64,000 nt of DNA from Rhodoferax sp. (GCA_031291295.1 JARLJI010000200.1:1-64000), one strand, 5' to 3'; numbered from the stretch's first letter, positions 40,582 through 50,768 are shown. Notes: generated by a model not told the origin, from the sequence alone. Numbers and translations are program-made.

Positions 40582-41565
40582 TCAACATAACGCCAGCGCC
40601 TCCAGGCACCGCTTGCGGTGCGCGGGACCGCTATCGGGCTGGATTTCCACCCCCGGCAAGCGCAACCCGTAGTCGATCCCGAGCCGGTCTGCCGCCAGCA
40701 CCCAGGCGCACAGCCGCGAGAGCCGGTGCTCGGTGCTGCGCGGACCTGCCTGCGCCAGGTCCAGCCACAGCTCGTAGCGCTGGGCCTGCTCGGCGTCGCG
40801 GCTGACGAGCTCATCAGAGCCGCGGGCCAGGGCTTTGGCGGCCTGTTTCCAGACCACCCGCTTCAAGGGGTCGCCGCGCCGGTAGGCCCGCACACCGTCG
40901 AACTCCGTGCCGCCCTGCACCTGCGTTGCAGCCGGGCCGCCCGAGCGCGGTTCGCCGGCGGGCAAGGGGGGGGCAAAAGCTTCGGGCCTGGGATAGACCA
41001 GCACCTGTGCGGCGGGCCGCCATACCGTCCAGACGCGGAACGTGCCCAGTGGAAAACGGGTTTCGGCCGTCAGCGTGGGCGCGCGGTGCAGGCCGCGCTG
41101 ACCGGGCTGGAAGGCCACCTGCACCGTGGCGCTGCCCTGCGCCGGCACGTCGGTCCAGGCCCAGTGATGGGCGCCCAGCACGGACAGGCCAATGCCGTGC
41201 CGCACGGACCGGCGCCGGCTCACAAGATTGATATCAAACAGGGCGCTAGCACCCATGAAGCATTCGCCTGGCGCTATCAAGTTCATAGTAATGCCGCGCA
41301 GCGTACCGTGGCACACGTACATGCCCACCACGGCGCTGCCGGCCAGCAGGAAAGTCAGCAGATAGCCCAGGTTGAGCTGGTAGTTGATGGAGGCCACCAG
41401 CAGCACCGCCAGGGTCGCGCCCAGCATGGCGCCGGGGCGCGTCGGCAGGATGTAGACGTTGCGCTGGGTCAGGGTGATGCTGTCCGACAGCGGCAGCCGC
41501 GCCTGCCACCACTGGCGAAAGCGGTGCCGCGCGAACGTGAACGGGTTGAAGACGGCAGGGTTCAT
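40582..41565 (-). CDS. DUF58 (MoxR-associated) protein
   Basis: The 327-residue protein has two membrane helices near residues 48-90 and a DUF58 core with GTEFDGVRAYRRGDPLKRVV and WKQAAKALARGSDELVSRD, the signature of this von Willebrand-like family. It works with the MoxR ATPase encoded 44 bases upstream and TgpA downstream, probably at the cell envelope; the exact role is unknown. The ATG at 41565 (MNPAVFNPFTFARHRF) is preferred over a start 189 bases upstream. Confidence 0.88.
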   Translation of the reverse strand: MNPAVFNPFTFARHRFRQWWQARLPLSDSITLTQRNVYILPTRPGAMLGATLAVLLVASINYQLNLGYLLTFLLAGSAVVGMYVCHGTLRGITMNLIAPGECFMGASALFDINLVSRRRSVRHGIGLSVLGAHHWAWTDVPAQGSATVQVAFQPGQRGLHRAPTLTAETRFPLGTFRVWTVWRPAAQVLVYPRPEAFAPPLPAGEPRSGGPAATQVQGGTEFDGVRAYRRGDPLKRVVWKQAAKALARGSDELVSRDAEQAQRYELWLDLAQAGPRSTEHRLSRLCAWVLAADRLGIDYGLRLPGVEIQPDSGPAHRKRCLEALALC

Positions 41566-41609
41566 CGCGCCCCCTCGAGGGGGAGGCGTCGAAGACGCTT
41601 CGGAGGGAA

Positions 41610-42530
41610 TCACGGCAACTGCACGGCCTCGATCATGGCGCGCACCTGCTCCACCGAACCGCGCCCGGCGTCGCCCACCGGGGTCAGGCGGTGCGCCACG
41701 GTCTGCGCCAGGATGGCCTGCACGTCGTCCGGCGCGGCGTAGTCGCGCCCGCACAGGAGCGCCTGCGCCTTGGCGGCGCGCAGCACGGCAATGCCGGCGC
41801 GCGGGGACAGGCCCATGGCGAACCAGCGGCCCGAGCGCGTGGCGGCCACCAGATCCTGCACGTAGTTGAGCAGTGGCTCGGCCGCATGCACCTGCAGCAC
41901 CTGCTGCTGCAGGCTGTGCAGATCGGCCGGCGTCAGCATGCCGGGCAGCGCCTCCACCATGTCGCGCCGGTCGCTGCCGGTCAGCAGCTGGCGTTCGGCG
42001 GCGCGGTCCGGGTAGCCCAGCGAGATGCGCATCAGGAAACGGTCGAGCTGCGACTCGGGCAGCGCGTAGGTGCCGAGCTGGTCGTGCGGATTTTGCGTGG
42101 CGATCACGAAGAACGGCGAGGGCAGGGCGCGGGTTTCGCCCTCCACGGTGACCTGCTTTTCCTCCATGGCTTCCAGCAGCGCGCTCTGGGTCTTGGGGCT
42201 GGCCCGGTTGATCTCGTCGGCCAGCAGCACCTGGGCGAAGATCGGGCCGGGGTGAAACACGAAGGCCTCCTTGCCGCGCTCGTAGATCGACACGCCCGAC
42301 AGGTCGCTGGGCATCAGGTCGGCGGTGAACTGGACGCGCGAAAAATGCAGGCCGAAGGCGCGCGCCAGCGCATGGGCCAGCGTGGTCTTGCCGACCCCGG
42401 GGACGTCCTCGATCAACAGGTGCCCGCCCGCCAGCAGGCAGGCTACGCAGTCCTGGACCTGGGCCGGTTTGCCGACAATCACCGTGTTAAGCTGATTCAG
42501 AAGCGATTTGAGTTTTTCCTGGTGCTGCAT
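41610..42530 (-). CDS. MoxR-family AAA+ ATPase
   Basis: A 306-residue ATPase: Walker A in LIEDVPGVGKTTLAHALARA, Walker B in QVLLADEINRASPKTQSALL, sensor 1 in VIATQNPHDQLGTYALPESQ. MoxR proteins act as chaperone-like ATPases on partner proteins, often of the DUF58/VWA type. The ATG at 42530 (MQHQEKLKSLL) matches the family start; a further ATG at 42581 would add 17 residues but lies 12 bases from the divergent deacetylase start. First of the series MoxR-DUF58-TgpA-MltB. Confidence 0.9.
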   Translation of the reverse strand: MQHQEKLKSLLNQLNTVIVGKPAQVQDCVACLLAGGHLLIEDVPGVGKTTLAHALARAFGLHFSRVQFTADLMPSDLSGVSIYERGKEAFVFHPGPIFAQVLLADEINRASPKTQSALLEAMEEKQVTVEGETRALPSPFFVIATQNPHDQLGTYALPESQLDRFLMRISLGYPDRAAERQLLTGSDRRDMVEALPGMLTPADLHSLQQQVLQVHAAEPLLNYVQDLVAATRSGRWFAMGLSPRAGIAVLRAAKAQALLCGRDYAAPDDVQAILAQTVAHRLTPVGDAGRGSVEQVRAMIEAVQLP

Positions 42531-42592
42531 GACATGACCATAACCGAAAAGTTTTCGAACAATTCGGACAATTTGAGACATAGGCGAACACT

Positions 42593-43546
42593 GTGAACAA
42601 GACAGGCTATTTCACCCACCCCGAGTGCCGCAAGCATGAGATGGGGTCGGGCCATCCCGAGTGCCCCGAGCGTCTTGACGCCATTGCGGACCGGCTGCTG
42701 GTCACGGGCGTACGTGATGCGCTGGACCTGCGCGAGGCACCAGAGGCCTCGCTGGCCGACATCGAACTGGCGCACGATCGGATGTATGTGGCCGCCCTGC
42801 GCGGCTTGTCCGACGGGCTCAAGGAAGAAATTCTGGCCGGCGGTCCGACGCATGCGCAGATCGATCCGGACACCACCATGAACGTCCATACTTGGGACGC
42901 GGCGCTGCACGCTGCCGGGGCGGCGCTGGCGGCGACCGACGCAGTGGTGGCCGGCGAGTTGGAAAACGCGTTTTGCGCGATACGCCCGCCGGGGCACCAT
43001 GCCTGCCGCAACAAGGCCATGGGCTTCTGTTTTTTCAACAACGTGGCCATCGCCGCCAAATATGCGCTGGAGCGGCATGGCTTGAAGCGCGTCGCGATCG
43101 TGGATTTCGACGTGCACCATGGCAACGGCACCGAGGACATCCTGAGTGGCGACAACCGGGTGCTGATGGTGGGCTTCTTTCAGCATCCGTTTTATCCTTA
43201 CACCGGCACCGAGTTTCCGGCCGACAACATGGTGAATGTGCCGGTGCCAGCTTACACGCGCGGCATGGCCATCCGGGAGCTGGTGGACGTGGTCTGGCTG
43301 CCGCGACTGGACGCCTTCAAGCCCGAGATGATTTTTATCAGTGCCGGTTTCGATGCGCACCGCGAGGACGACATGGGCCAGCTCGGCCTGACCGAGCAGG
43401 ACTACGCGTGGATCACCTGGCGCATCAAGGAGATAGCCCAGCGCCATGCCAAAGGCCGCATCGTCTCCTGCCTGGAAGGCGGCTACAACCTGAGTGCACT
43501 GGCGCGCAGCGTGGAAGCCCATTTGCGCGTGCTGGCGGATGTTTGA
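42593..43546 (+). CDS. Histone deacetylase-like (class II) amidohydrolase
   Basis: The 317-residue zinc enzyme begins at a GTG with NKTGYFTHPECRKHEMGSGH. Active-site blocks: RPPGHHACRNKAMGFCFFNN (the paired histidines), VAIVDFDVHHGNGTEDI (zinc Asp and His) and FISAGFDAHREDDMGQLGL (second zinc Asp). Bacterial members deacetylate acetylpolyamines or other small acetamides or proteins; the substrate is unknown. It runs into the MscS gene 15 bases downstream and is divergent from moxR. Confidence 0.92.
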   Translation: MNKTGYFTHPECRKHEMGSGHPECPERLDAIADRLLVTGVRDALDLREAPEASLADIELAHDRMYVAALRGLSDGLKEEILAGGPTHAQIDPDTTMNVHTWDAALHAAGAALAATDAVVAGELENAFCAIRPPGHHACRNKAMGFCFFNNVAIAAKYALERHGLKRVAIVDFDVHHGNGTEDILSGDNRVLMVGFFQHPFYPYTGTEFPADNMVNVPVPAYTRGMAIRELVDVVWLPRLDAFKPEMIFISAGFDAHREDDMGQLGLTEQDYAWITWRIKEIAQRHAKGRIVSCLEGGYNLSALARSVEAHLRVLADV

Positions 43547-43561
43547 TCAGGAGGAGCCCGC

Positions 43562-44842
43562 ATGGCAGGGGTAATGGCACCACCGCCACAGATTGATGAC
43601 CTGCACGACTGGTTCGTCGCGCTGACGCAACCGACGGCGCTGACCGAGCTGGCCGTGCTGGCCGGCTGCGTGGTGCTGGCTTGGGGACTGGTCTGGCTGG
43701 CGCGGCGCTCTGTGGGTGTGCCGGACCCCAACTCCATCTGGTTTGGTCGCAGGATCATTGACGGCGTGATGTTTCCGCTGCTGTTGTTGTGTGCCGGCTA
43801 TGTGGCGCGGGATGCATTGGCACACCAGATCCCGATGGCGGTGTTCCGGATCGCGCTTCCGGTTCTGGTGTCGCTGGCGACGATCCGGCTCGGCGTCAAG
43901 GTCTTGCAGGTTGCCTTCAAGGCGGCGCCCCTCGTGCGTGCGCTGGAGCGGACCATCTCGTGGCTGGCCTGGATCGCCGTGGTGCTGTGGGTCAGCGGTC
44001 TGCTGCCGCTGGTGATTGATGAACTCGATCAGATCACCTGGAAAGTGGGGGGCAGCCAGATTTCGGTGATGACCCTGATCGTGGGCGCGTTGACCGCGGG
44101 CGCGGTGCTCATCATCACGCTGTGGATTTCGGCGGCCATCGAGGCCCGCCTGCTGCGCAATGCGACGGGCGGCGAGCTGTCCGTGCGCATGGCGATCAGC
44201 AATGCGACCCGCGCGCTGTTGATGTTTGTCGGGCTGCTGGTGGCCTTGTCGGCCGTCGGCATCAATTTGACGACGCTCTCGGTGCTGGGCGGCGCAATCG
44301 GCGTGGGCATCGGTTTCGGCCTGCAGCAACTGGCCTCCAACTATGTCAGCGGCTTTGTCATTCTGGCCGAGCGCAGCATGCGCATTGGCGACAACGTGCG
44401 GGTCGACACGTTTGAAGGCCGCATCACCGACATCAATGCGCGCTACACCGTGATCCGCTCGACCTCCGGGCGCGAGTCCATCGTGCCCAACACCATGATG
44501 ATCACCCAGCGGGTGGAAAACCTCTCGCTGGCGGATACGCGGGTGTGGCTGTCCACGGTGGTGTCGGTCGGCTATGAGAGCGATGTGGATCTGGTGATGC
44601 GTCTGCTGCAAGACGCGGCGGTCCAGAACCCGCGCGTGCTGCGCGATCCCGCGCCGGCGGCGGCCCTGTCGGCGTTCGGGGCCGATGGCCTGGAGTTCAC
44701 GGTGGGTTACTGGATTGCGGACCCCGAGAACGGCCAGCTCGGCCTGCGCTCGCAGATCAATCTGGCGATCCTGCGCGCGCTGCGTGAGCACAACATCGAC
44801 ATTCCCTACCCGCAGCGGGTGGTTCACGTCAAGCCGGCCTGA
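43562..44842 (+). CDS. Mechanosensitive channel of the MscS family
   Basis: The 426-residue inner-membrane protein has about five helices; the pore-lining TM3 and following MscS core read SVLGGAIGVGIGFGLQQLAS and NYVSGFVILAERSMRIGDNV, then IVPNTMMITQRVENLSLADT. It probably opens upon membrane tension to release solutes. It is longer than E. coli MscS at the N-terminus (~150 extra residues with two or three helices). An AGGAGGAG site supports the ATG at 43562. Confidence 0.92.
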   Translation: MAGVMAPPPQIDDLHDWFVALTQPTALTELAVLAGCVVLAWGLVWLARRSVGVPDPNSIWFGRRIIDGVMFPLLLLCAGYVARDALAHQIPMAVFRIALPVLVSLATIRLGVKVLQVAFKAAPLVRALERTISWLAWIAVVLWVSGLLPLVIDELDQITWKVGGSQISVMTLIVGALTAGAVLIITLWISAAIEARLLRNATGGELSVRMAISNATRALLMFVGLLVALSAVGINLTTLSVLGGAIGVGIGFGLQQLASNYVSGFVILAERSMRIGDNVRVDTFEGRITDINARYTVIRSTSGRESIVPNTMMITQRVENLSLADTRVWLSTVVSVGYESDVDLVMRLLQDAAVQNPRVLRDPAPAAALSAFGADGLEFTVGYWIADPENGQLGLRSQINLAILRALREHNIDIPYPQRVVHVKPA

Positions 44843-44860
44843 CGTGCGGCGTCAAGGCCT

Positions 44861-45610
44861 TCAGGTCTTGCCGAGTCCCAGGTAGGTGGCGGCCACGCGC
44901 GCGTCGTGCATCAAATCGCCGGCCGGCCCTTCGAGCGTGATGCGGCCGGTTTCCAGCACATAGCCGTAGTCGGCCACCTGCAGGGCCGCGCGCGCGTTCT
45001 GTTCGACCAGCAGGATGCCGACGCCGCTTTGCTTGAGCCCCGAGATGATGTGGAAGATTTCCCGCACCACCAGTGGCGCCAGGCCCAGGCTGGGCTCGTC
45101 GAGCATCAACACCTTGGGTTTGGCCATGAGCGCGCGGCCAATCGCCAGCATCTGGCGCTCACCGCCCGACAGCGTGCCCGCCCATTGTTTGCGGCGCTCG
45201 GCCAGGCGCGGGAACAGGCGGTACACCTCGGCCTGGGTCGCCTCCGCGCCGCGGCCGCGCCAATCGAGCCGCACCTTGGCGCCCAGCAGCAGGTTGTCTT
45301 CCACCGTCATGGTAGCGAACAGCTCGCGCTTTTCGGGCACCAGGCTCAGGCCGTGCGCCACGCGCATCTCGATCGAGCCGCGCTCGGGCTGGCCCAGAAA
45401 GTGCACCTCGCCGCTGGACGGCAGCACGCCCATGACAGCATTGAGCAGGGTGGACTTGCCGGCGCCGTTGGGACCGATCACGGTCACGATGCTGCCCGGT
45501 GCGACTTGCAGCGAGGCGTCGTGCAGTGCGCGGACCTTGCCGTAGGCGACCGAGAAATTGCGCACCGCCAGAACGGGCGCCGGCAGGTGCGAAGTTGCAG
45601 CCGGATTCAT
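44861..45610 (-). CDS. livF: Branched-chain amino acid-type ABC transporter, ATP-binding protein LivF
   Basis: A 249-residue ABC ATPase with Walker [17 protein letters not shown], signature [20 protein letters not shown], Walker [14 protein letters not shown] and the H-loop [11 protein letters not shown]. It is the second of the two ATPases of the HAAT system. The start overlaps the stop of the fused livM-livG gene (ATGA). Converges on the MscS gene with 18 bases between. Confidence 0.93.
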   Translation of the reverse strand: MNPAATSHLPAPVLAVRNFSVAYGKVRALHDASLQVAPGSIVTVIGPNGAGKSTLLNAVMGVLPSSGEVHFLGQPERGSIEMRVAHGLSLVPEKRELFATMTVEDNLLLGAKVRLDWRGRGAEATQAEVYRLFPRLAERRKQWAGTLSGGERQMLAIGRALMAKPKVLMLDEPSLGLAPLVVREIFHIISGLKQSGVGILLVEQNARAALQVADYGYVLETGRITLEGPAGDLMHDARVAATYLGLGKT

Positions 45611-47448
45611 TCGACGCCTCCCAGATAGGCTTCGATCACCATCGGGTCCTGCCGTACGTCTTGCGGGATGCCCTCGGCGATGCGGCTGCCAAAATCCATC
45701 ACCACCAGGCGATCGACCAGCCCCATCACAAAATCCATGTCGTGCTCGACCAGCAGCACGCTGACGCCTTCACTGCGCAATTGGCGCAGCACCGCGGCCA
45801 GCGCCTGCTTTTCCTGGTGGCGCAATCCGGCGGCGGGCTCATCCAGCAGCAGCAGCACGGGGTCCGAGGCCAGGGCCCGCGCGATCTCCAGAATGCGCTG
45901 CTGGCCGAGCGCCAGGCTGCCGGCTTCGCGCAGACTGTGGTCTCCCAGGCCGACGCGCTCGAGCTGGGTGCGCGCCTGTGCAAACAGGCTGGCCTCCTCA
46001 ACCCGATTCATGCGCAGTACGCCGGCCAGTGCGCCCCTGGCGCCGCGCAGGTGTGCACCGATGGCGACGTTCTCGATGGCGCTCATGGCAGGCATGAGCC
46101 GCACATGCTGAAAGGTGCGCGCCATGCCGGCTTTGGCCATCCAGCGCGAGGGGCGGCCATCGACCCGCTTGCCCATGAAATGCACCTCGCCGGCGCTCAG
46201 GGGTAGCACACCGCTGACGAGGTTGAACATGGTGCTTTTGCCGGCGCCGTTGGGCCCGATCAGCCCGACGATTTCGCCCGCGGCCACGGCAAAACTCACG
46301 TCGTTGACGGCCACCAGGCCGCCGAACATCTTGCGTGCCGAGCGCACGTCCAGCACCGGGCTGCCGTGCGCCGGCTTGGCGCGCTGCGGCAGGGGCTGCG
46401 CGTGACGGATGGCGCGCAGGCCCGCGGCGGGGGCCATTTCGGTGGGCGCCGACCGGCCATCGGTGCGGCGACTGAACGGCCAGTGTGCTGCGCGTACCAA
46501 CAGGGGCCACAGGCCGGCTGGCGCGCGCTGCAGCAAGAGAATCATCAACAGACCCGTCACGATGACTTCAAAATTACCGCTTTGCCCGAGCAGCGCCGGC
46601 AGCACCCCCTGCAGCCAGTCGCTCAGCAGCGTCATGAGCGCAGCGCCCACCAACGCGCCCCAGACATATCCGGCCCCGCCGACCACCGCCATGAACAGGT
46701 AGCCGATGCCGGCATTCAGGCCAAACGGGGTCGGATTCACGGCGCGCTGCAAATGCGCGTAGAGCCAGCCCGACAGGCCCGCCAGCACCGCGGCCAGCAC
46801 GAAGGCGAGCAGCTTGGTGCGCGCGGTATTGACGCCGCACGATTCGGCCATCACGACGCCGCCCTTGAGTGCACGGATGGCCCGGCCCTGCCGCGAATCG
46901 AGCAGGTTCAGGGTGGCCAGGACCGCCAGCGCGACGATCAGCCAGATCAACAGGTAAATGTGCCGGCCGCTTTGCAGATCGAAGCCGAAGACATTGATGG
47001 GTGGAATACCGGTGATGCCGTCAAACTTCTTGAGCACCTCGAGGTTGCCGAACAGGTAGTACAGGCTCAAGCCCCAGGCCAGGGTGCACAGCGGCAGGTA
47101 GTGCCCCGACAGGCGCATGGTAATGGCGCCCAGCGCCGCCGCGGCCACGACCGTGAGTGCCACGCCCGCCACCAGACCGACCCAGGGTGACGCGCCGTAG
47201 CTGGTGGTCAGCACGGCGCTTGCATACGCGCCGAGACCGACAAACGCGGCCTGGCCGAACGAGGTCATGCCGGCGATGCCCGTGAGCAGCACCAGGCCTA
47301 ACGCCACCAGGCTGTACATGCCGATGTAGTTGGCCAGCGTGATCCAGTACTCGGGCACCGGCAGGATCGCCATCGCGACCATGAGCGCCAGCCACAGCAG
47401 GATCCCTGCATTGCCAAGGCGGCGCCGGGGCAGCATTTGTGCGGCCAT
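45607..47448 (-). CDS. Fused permease-ATPase LivM-LivG
   Basis: The 613-residue protein combines two subunits. Residues ~1-320 are a LivM-type permease with ~9 helices ([20 protein letters not shown] is typical). A linker of ~40 residues leads to a LivG-type ATPase from ~355: Walker [17 protein letters not shown], signature [18 protein letters not shown], Walker [14 protein letters not shown], and [20 protein letters not shown]. Such LivM-LivG fusions are known in betaproteobacteria. Stop and start overlap its neighbours livF and livH, so all are one operon. Confidence 0.92.
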   Translation of the reverse strand: MAAQMLPRRRLGNAGILLWLALMVAMAILPVPEYWITLANYIGMYSLVALGLVLLTGIAGMTSFGQAAFVGLGAYASAVLTTSYGASPWVGLVAGVALTVVAAAALGAITMRLSGHYLPLCTLAWGLSLYYLFGNLEVLKKFDGITGIPPINVFGFDLQSGRHIYLLIWLIVALAVLATLNLLDSRQGRAIRALKGGVVMAESCGVNTARTKLLAFVLAAVLAGLSGWLYAHLQRAVNPTPFGLNAGIGYLFMAVVGGAGYVWGALVGAALMTLLSDWLQGVLPALLGQSGNFEVIVTGLLMILLLQRAPAGLWPLLVRAAHWPFSRRTDGRSAPTEMAPAAGLRAIRHAQPLPQRAKPAHGSPVLDVRSARKMFGGLVAVNDVSFAVAAGEIVGLIGPNGAGKSTMFNLVSGVLPLSAGEVHFMGKRVDGRPSRWMAKAGMARTFQHVRLMPAMSAIENVAIGAHLRGARGALAGVLRMNRVEEASLFAQARTQLERVGLGDHSLREAGSLALGQQRILEIARALASDPVLLLLDEPAAGLRHQEKQALAAVLRQLRSEGVSVLLVEHDMDFVMGLVDRLVVMDFGSRIAEGIPQDVRQDPMVIEAYLGGVE

Positions 47449-48503
47449 TATTCTTCCTCCTCGTCCAGCAGGGTGTGGCTGCTGAAGGAACGCCAGACCA
47501 GCACCGGGACGATGAGCGCGAACACCAGCACCTCCTTGTAGGCGCTGGCCCAGAAGGACGCATACGCTTCCATCAGGCCCACCAGCAAAGCTCCGCCTGC
47601 GGCGATCGGGTAACTGGCCATGCCGCCGATGATGGCGCCGACAAAGCCCTTCAGGCCGATCACAAAACCGGAGTCGTAATACAGTGTGGTGACCGGGCCG
47701 ATCAGGACGCCGGAGAACGCGCCGATCAGGCCTGCCAACAGAAATGCCAGCTGGCCCGAGTGCGCGACTTCAATGCCCATCAGGCGCGCGCCGAGGCGGT
47801 TCACAGCGGTGGCGCGCAGCGCCTTGCCGGCTACCGTGGCATTGAAAAACAGCGACAGCGCGGCCATGATCAGCACCGACGCGACGATCACCGAGAGCCC
47901 CTGCCCGGTAAGGCTCAGCGGGCCCAGGTCAAAGCGCAAGTCCGAGAATGGCATGGAGCGCGCCCCTTCGGCGCCGAACATCACCAGCCCGAGTCCGAGC
48001 ATCACGAAATGCACCGCCACCGACACGATCAGCAGCACCAGCACGCTGGCATGCGCCAAGGGTTCGAACGCGAGCCGGTACCACATCGGTCCGAGCGGCG
48101 CGACGATCGCCAGGGTTAGTGCCACCTGCGCTGGCAGGGACAGCGTCTGCGGGGAGATGAACTTTGTCAGCAGGTAAACGCCAACCGGCCATACCAGGTT
48201 GAAGAGGACGGAGTTTCTCAGGGCATGGCCGGCGTCAGGCAGTGCGCCGGGGCGCAACCGGCCCCAGACGTCTTTCACAAACACGGCCAGCCCCATGACC
48301 AGCAGCAGCCAGACAGTGGCCGGAAAGGCGCCCGCCTGCAGCGTGGCGATGGTGAGCGCGCCGTAGGTCACCATCTCGCCCTGCGGGATGAAGATGACCC
48401 GCGTCACGGCAAATACCAGCACCAGGCCGACGGCCAGCAGTGCATAGACGGCGCCGGTCGTGATGCCGTCCTGGGCCAGAATCAGGGCTATTGAGGCGTC
48501 CAT
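47448..48503 (-). CDS. livH: ABC transporter permease LivH
   Basis: A 351-residue permease starting MDASIALILAQDGITTGAVY, with GFVGAIIGGMASYPIAAGGA, typical of LivH. It is about 55 residues longer than usual because of an extra segment at ~65-120 (VFVKDVWGRLRPGALPDAGH and two predicted helices). Forms the membrane channel with the LivM half. A terminator-like hairpin separates it from the binding-protein gene upstream. Confidence 0.9.
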   Translation of the reverse strand: MDASIALILAQDGITTGAVYALLAVGLVLVFAVTRVIFIPQGEMVTYGALTIATLQAGAFPATVWLLLVMGLAVFVKDVWGRLRPGALPDAGHALRNSVLFNLVWPVGVYLLTKFISPQTLSLPAQVALTLAIVAPLGPMWYRLAFEPLAHASVLVLLIVSVAVHFVMLGLGLVMFGAEGARSMPFSDLRFDLGPLSLTGQGLSVIVASVLIMAALSLFFNATVAGKALRATAVNRLGARLMGIEVAHSGQLAFLLAGLIGAFSGVLIGPVTTLYYDSGFVIGLKGFVGAIIGGMASYPIAAGGALLVGLMEAYASFWASAYKEVLVFALIVPVLVWRSFSSHTLLDEEEE

Positions 48504-48516
48504 CCCACTCCAGACA

Positions 48517-48548
48517 AGAAAAAGGCGTTGCCCTCATGCGCAACGCCT
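48517..48548 (-). terminator. Intrinsic terminator/attenuator between binding protein and livH
   Basis: On the minus strand AGGCGTTGC (48548-48540) pairs perfectly with GCAACGCCT (48531-48523) across an eight-base loop, followed by TTTTTC. It lies after the binding-protein stop and 14 bases before the livH ATG. It should trim transcripts so that the binding protein is made in excess of the membrane parts. Confidence 0.85.
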
Positions 48549-48568
48549 GAAAGACAAGGCCCAATGCC

Positions 48569-49717
48569 TTAGTTAACGAGTTTCCACTGGCCGTTCTGGA
48601 TCTGCACCATCACGCGGGCGCGCTGGTCGAAGCCCATGTGGTCCGTCTTGCTCATGTTCATGATGCCGTGCGTCGTCACCAGGTCCTTGGTGCCTTCGAT
48701 CGCGTCGCGCAAGGCGCGGCGGAACTCCTTGGTGCCGGGCTGGGCCGTCTTGAGGGCGATGGGCACGGCGTGCTTGAGGATCAGGTAGGTATTCCAGGCG
48801 TGGGCCGAGAACGAGTTGGCCGGGTCACGCGGGTAGGCGGCGTCATACAGCTTGATGAAGTCCAGCGACACCTTCTTGATCGGGTTGCTGTCGGGCAGCT
48901 GTTTGGCCACCACAAACGGGCCGGCCGGCAGGAAGGCACCTTCAAGGTCCTTGCCGCCCACACGCAGGAAATCCTCGTTGATGACGCCGTCGGTGAAGTA
49001 GATCTTGCCCTTGTAGCCGCGCTCCTTGAGGGTTTTGGCGGGCAATGCCGCGGGCGTGCCGGAGGCGGCGATCATGATGGCGTCGGGGTTGGCGGCCATG
49101 AGCTTGAGCACCTGGCCGGTCACGCTGGTGTCGGTGCGCGCGTATCGTTCCTGGGCCACGACGTTGAGCTTGCGCGGGCCGGCCAGTTTGCCGAACTCGC
49201 TCATCACACCTTCGCCATAGGCGTCATTGAAGCCAATGACGCCGACCGTCTTGACGCCATGATCCGCCATGTGGGATGTCATCGCAGTCATCATGTGGGC
49301 GTCGTTCTGCGGCGTCTTGAACACCCAGAATCGCTTGGCATCCACCGGGTCCACGATGCGCAGCGACGACGCGATGGAAATCATCGGGGTTTCAGATTCT
49401 GCGGCCACGTCGATCATCGCCAGGCTATTGGGCGTGATGGAGGAGCCCAGAATCACATCGACCTTGTCCTCGGACACGAACTTGCGCGCGTTCTTGACGG
49501 CTGCGACGGGATCGGACGCATCGTCAAGAACGATGTACTCCACCTTTTTACCGGCGATTTCCTTCGGCATGATGGCAAAAGCCATCTTTTCGGGGATCCC
49601 CAGTGAGGCCGCCGGCCCGGTGGTGGAGAGGGTGACGCCCACCTTGATTTGGGCCTGCGCGGCGAAGGGCAAGACCGACAGACCGAGGGCAGACGCCAGC
49701 AGAAGCTTTTTGAACAT
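48569..49717 (-). CDS. Periplasmic substrate-binding protein of HAAT type
   Basis: The 382-residue protein starts MFKKLLLASALGLSVLPFAA with a signal peptide cut at AQA-QI, then IKVGVTLSTTGPAASLGIPE. It is a type I periplasmic binding protein of the Leu/Ile/Val family. Ligand is uncertain; aromatic acids, amides and branched acids are also taken by such proteins. First gene of the transporter operon and divergent from etfB. Confidence 0.9.
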   Translation of the reverse strand: MFKKLLLASALGLSVLPFAAQAQIKVGVTLSTTGPAASLGIPEKMAFAIMPKEIAGKKVEYIVLDDASDPVAAVKNARKFVSEDKVDVILGSSITPNSLAMIDVAAESETPMISIASSLRIVDPVDAKRFWVFKTPQNDAHMMTAMTSHMADHGVKTVGVIGFNDAYGEGVMSEFGKLAGPRKLNVVAQERYARTDTSVTGQVLKLMAANPDAIMIAASGTPAALPAKTLKERGYKGKIYFTDGVINEDFLRVGGKDLEGAFLPAGPFVVAKQLPDSNPIKKVSLDFIKLYDAAYPRDPANSFSAHAWNTYLILKHAVPIALKTAQPGTKEFRRALRDAIEGTKDLVTTHGIMNMSKTDHMGFDQRARVMVQIQNGQWKLVN

Positions 49718-49818
49718 GGGGTTTTCCAATCTCTGAATTTTCTGGTCTCAACTATAAGAGCGTTGCAAGCTCGTATACGTCATGACTTACCCGAATTAGC
49801 CAACCGATTGGTCGGGTA

Positions 49819-49838
49819 ATTGTCGTTAATCAGACAAT
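49819..49838. promoter_or_regulatory. Inverted repeat in the transporter/etfB divergent region
   Basis: ATTGTC-GTTAATCA-GACAAT is a perfect 6-bp inverted repeat with eight-base spacer. A second imperfect dyad (ACCGATTGGT) lies at 49803-49812. The surrounding 49730-50018 region is AT-rich and has no gene. It is a likely operator; the regulator is not identified. Confidence 0.45.
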
Positions 49839-50018
49839 CAATTCAGATATGGGCTCCAGCCGGGCGGCGGTTGGTTCTTATAATAAAAGCACAGTCGTTC
49901 TATTTTATTTGCAACTCCGAACACAGGCATTGCATTGCCGCGTGGCGCTGACGCCTCGCCGCATAGAATCAGCAGGGTTACGTCAACGTCTATTCAACAA
50001 CTCAATGGAGCCGCAATC

Positions 50019-50768
50019 ATGAAGGTCCTGGTCGCAGTCAAGCGCGTGGTCGATTACAACGTCAAGGTACGCGTCAAGTCGGACGGCACGGGTGTCGACA
50101 TCGCCAACGTCAAGATGAGCATGAATCCCTTTGACGAGATCGCCATCGAAGAGGCCGTGCGTTTGAAAGAAAAGGGCATCGCTACTGAGGTCATCGCCGT
50201 CTCGTGCGGCGTGCAGCAGTGCCAGGAGACCCTGCGCACCGCCATGGCCATCGGCGCCGACCGCGCCATCCTGGTGCAGACCGACGCCGAGCTGCAGCCC
50301 CTGGCGGTTGCCAAGCTGCTGAAAGCCCTGATGGACAAGGAACAACCCGGCCTGGTCATCCTGGGCAAGCAGGCCATCGACGACGACTGCAACCAGACCG
50401 GCCAGATGCTCGCCGCGCTGGCGGACCTGCCGCAAGCCACCTTTGCCTCCAAGGTCGAAGTGGTGGACGGCCGGGCCCAGGTCACGCGTGAAGTCGACGG
50501 CGGCCTGGAGACCCTCTCCATCAGCCTGCCCGCCATCATCACCACCGACCTGCGCCTGAACGAGCCGCGCTACGTGACGTTGCCCAACATCATGAAGGCC
50601 AAGAAAAAGCAGCTCGACACCTTCAAGCCCGAAGACCTGGGCGTCGATGTCAGCCCGCGCCTGAAGACTCTCAAGGTCTCCGAGCCCCCCAAGCGCAGCG
50701 CCGGCATCAAGGTGCCCGATGTCGCCACGCTGGTGGACAAGCTCAAGAACGAAGCGAAGGTTATTTAA
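50019..50768 (+). CDS. etfB: Electron transfer flavoprotein beta subunit
   Basis: A 249-residue protein beginning [20 protein letters not shown], with [20 protein letters not shown] and the AMP-binding part. It forms the ETF heterodimer with EtfA, taking electrons from acyl-CoA dehydrogenases to the quinone pool. ATG at 50019 chosen; the 28 codons before it do not match. etfA follows after 109 bp that contain no obvious terminator. Confidence 0.95.
   Translation: MKVLVAVKRVVDYNVKVRVKSDGTGVDIANVKMSMNPFDEIAIEEAVRLKEKGIATEVIAVSCGVQQCQETLRTAMAIGADRAILVQTDAELQPLAVAKLLKALMDKEQPGLVILGKQAIDDDCNQTGQMLAALADLPQATFASKVEVVDGRAQVTREVDGGLETLSISLPAIITTDLRLNEPRYVTLPNIMKAKKKQLDTFKPEDLGVDVSPRLKTLKVSEPPKRSAGIKVPDVATLVDKLKNEAKVI

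Noticed and set aside
40151-40672. Open frames in the palindrome region (40022-40805)
   Set aside because: They appear on several frames and both strands because of the symmetry; no family and no ribosome site.
41241-41290. Possible further repeat copy (GGGCGCTAGCACCCATGAAG ... GGCGCTATCAA) within the DUF58 gene
   Set aside because: Similarity to the dyad type of copy E is weak and the segment encodes normal DUF58 sequence.
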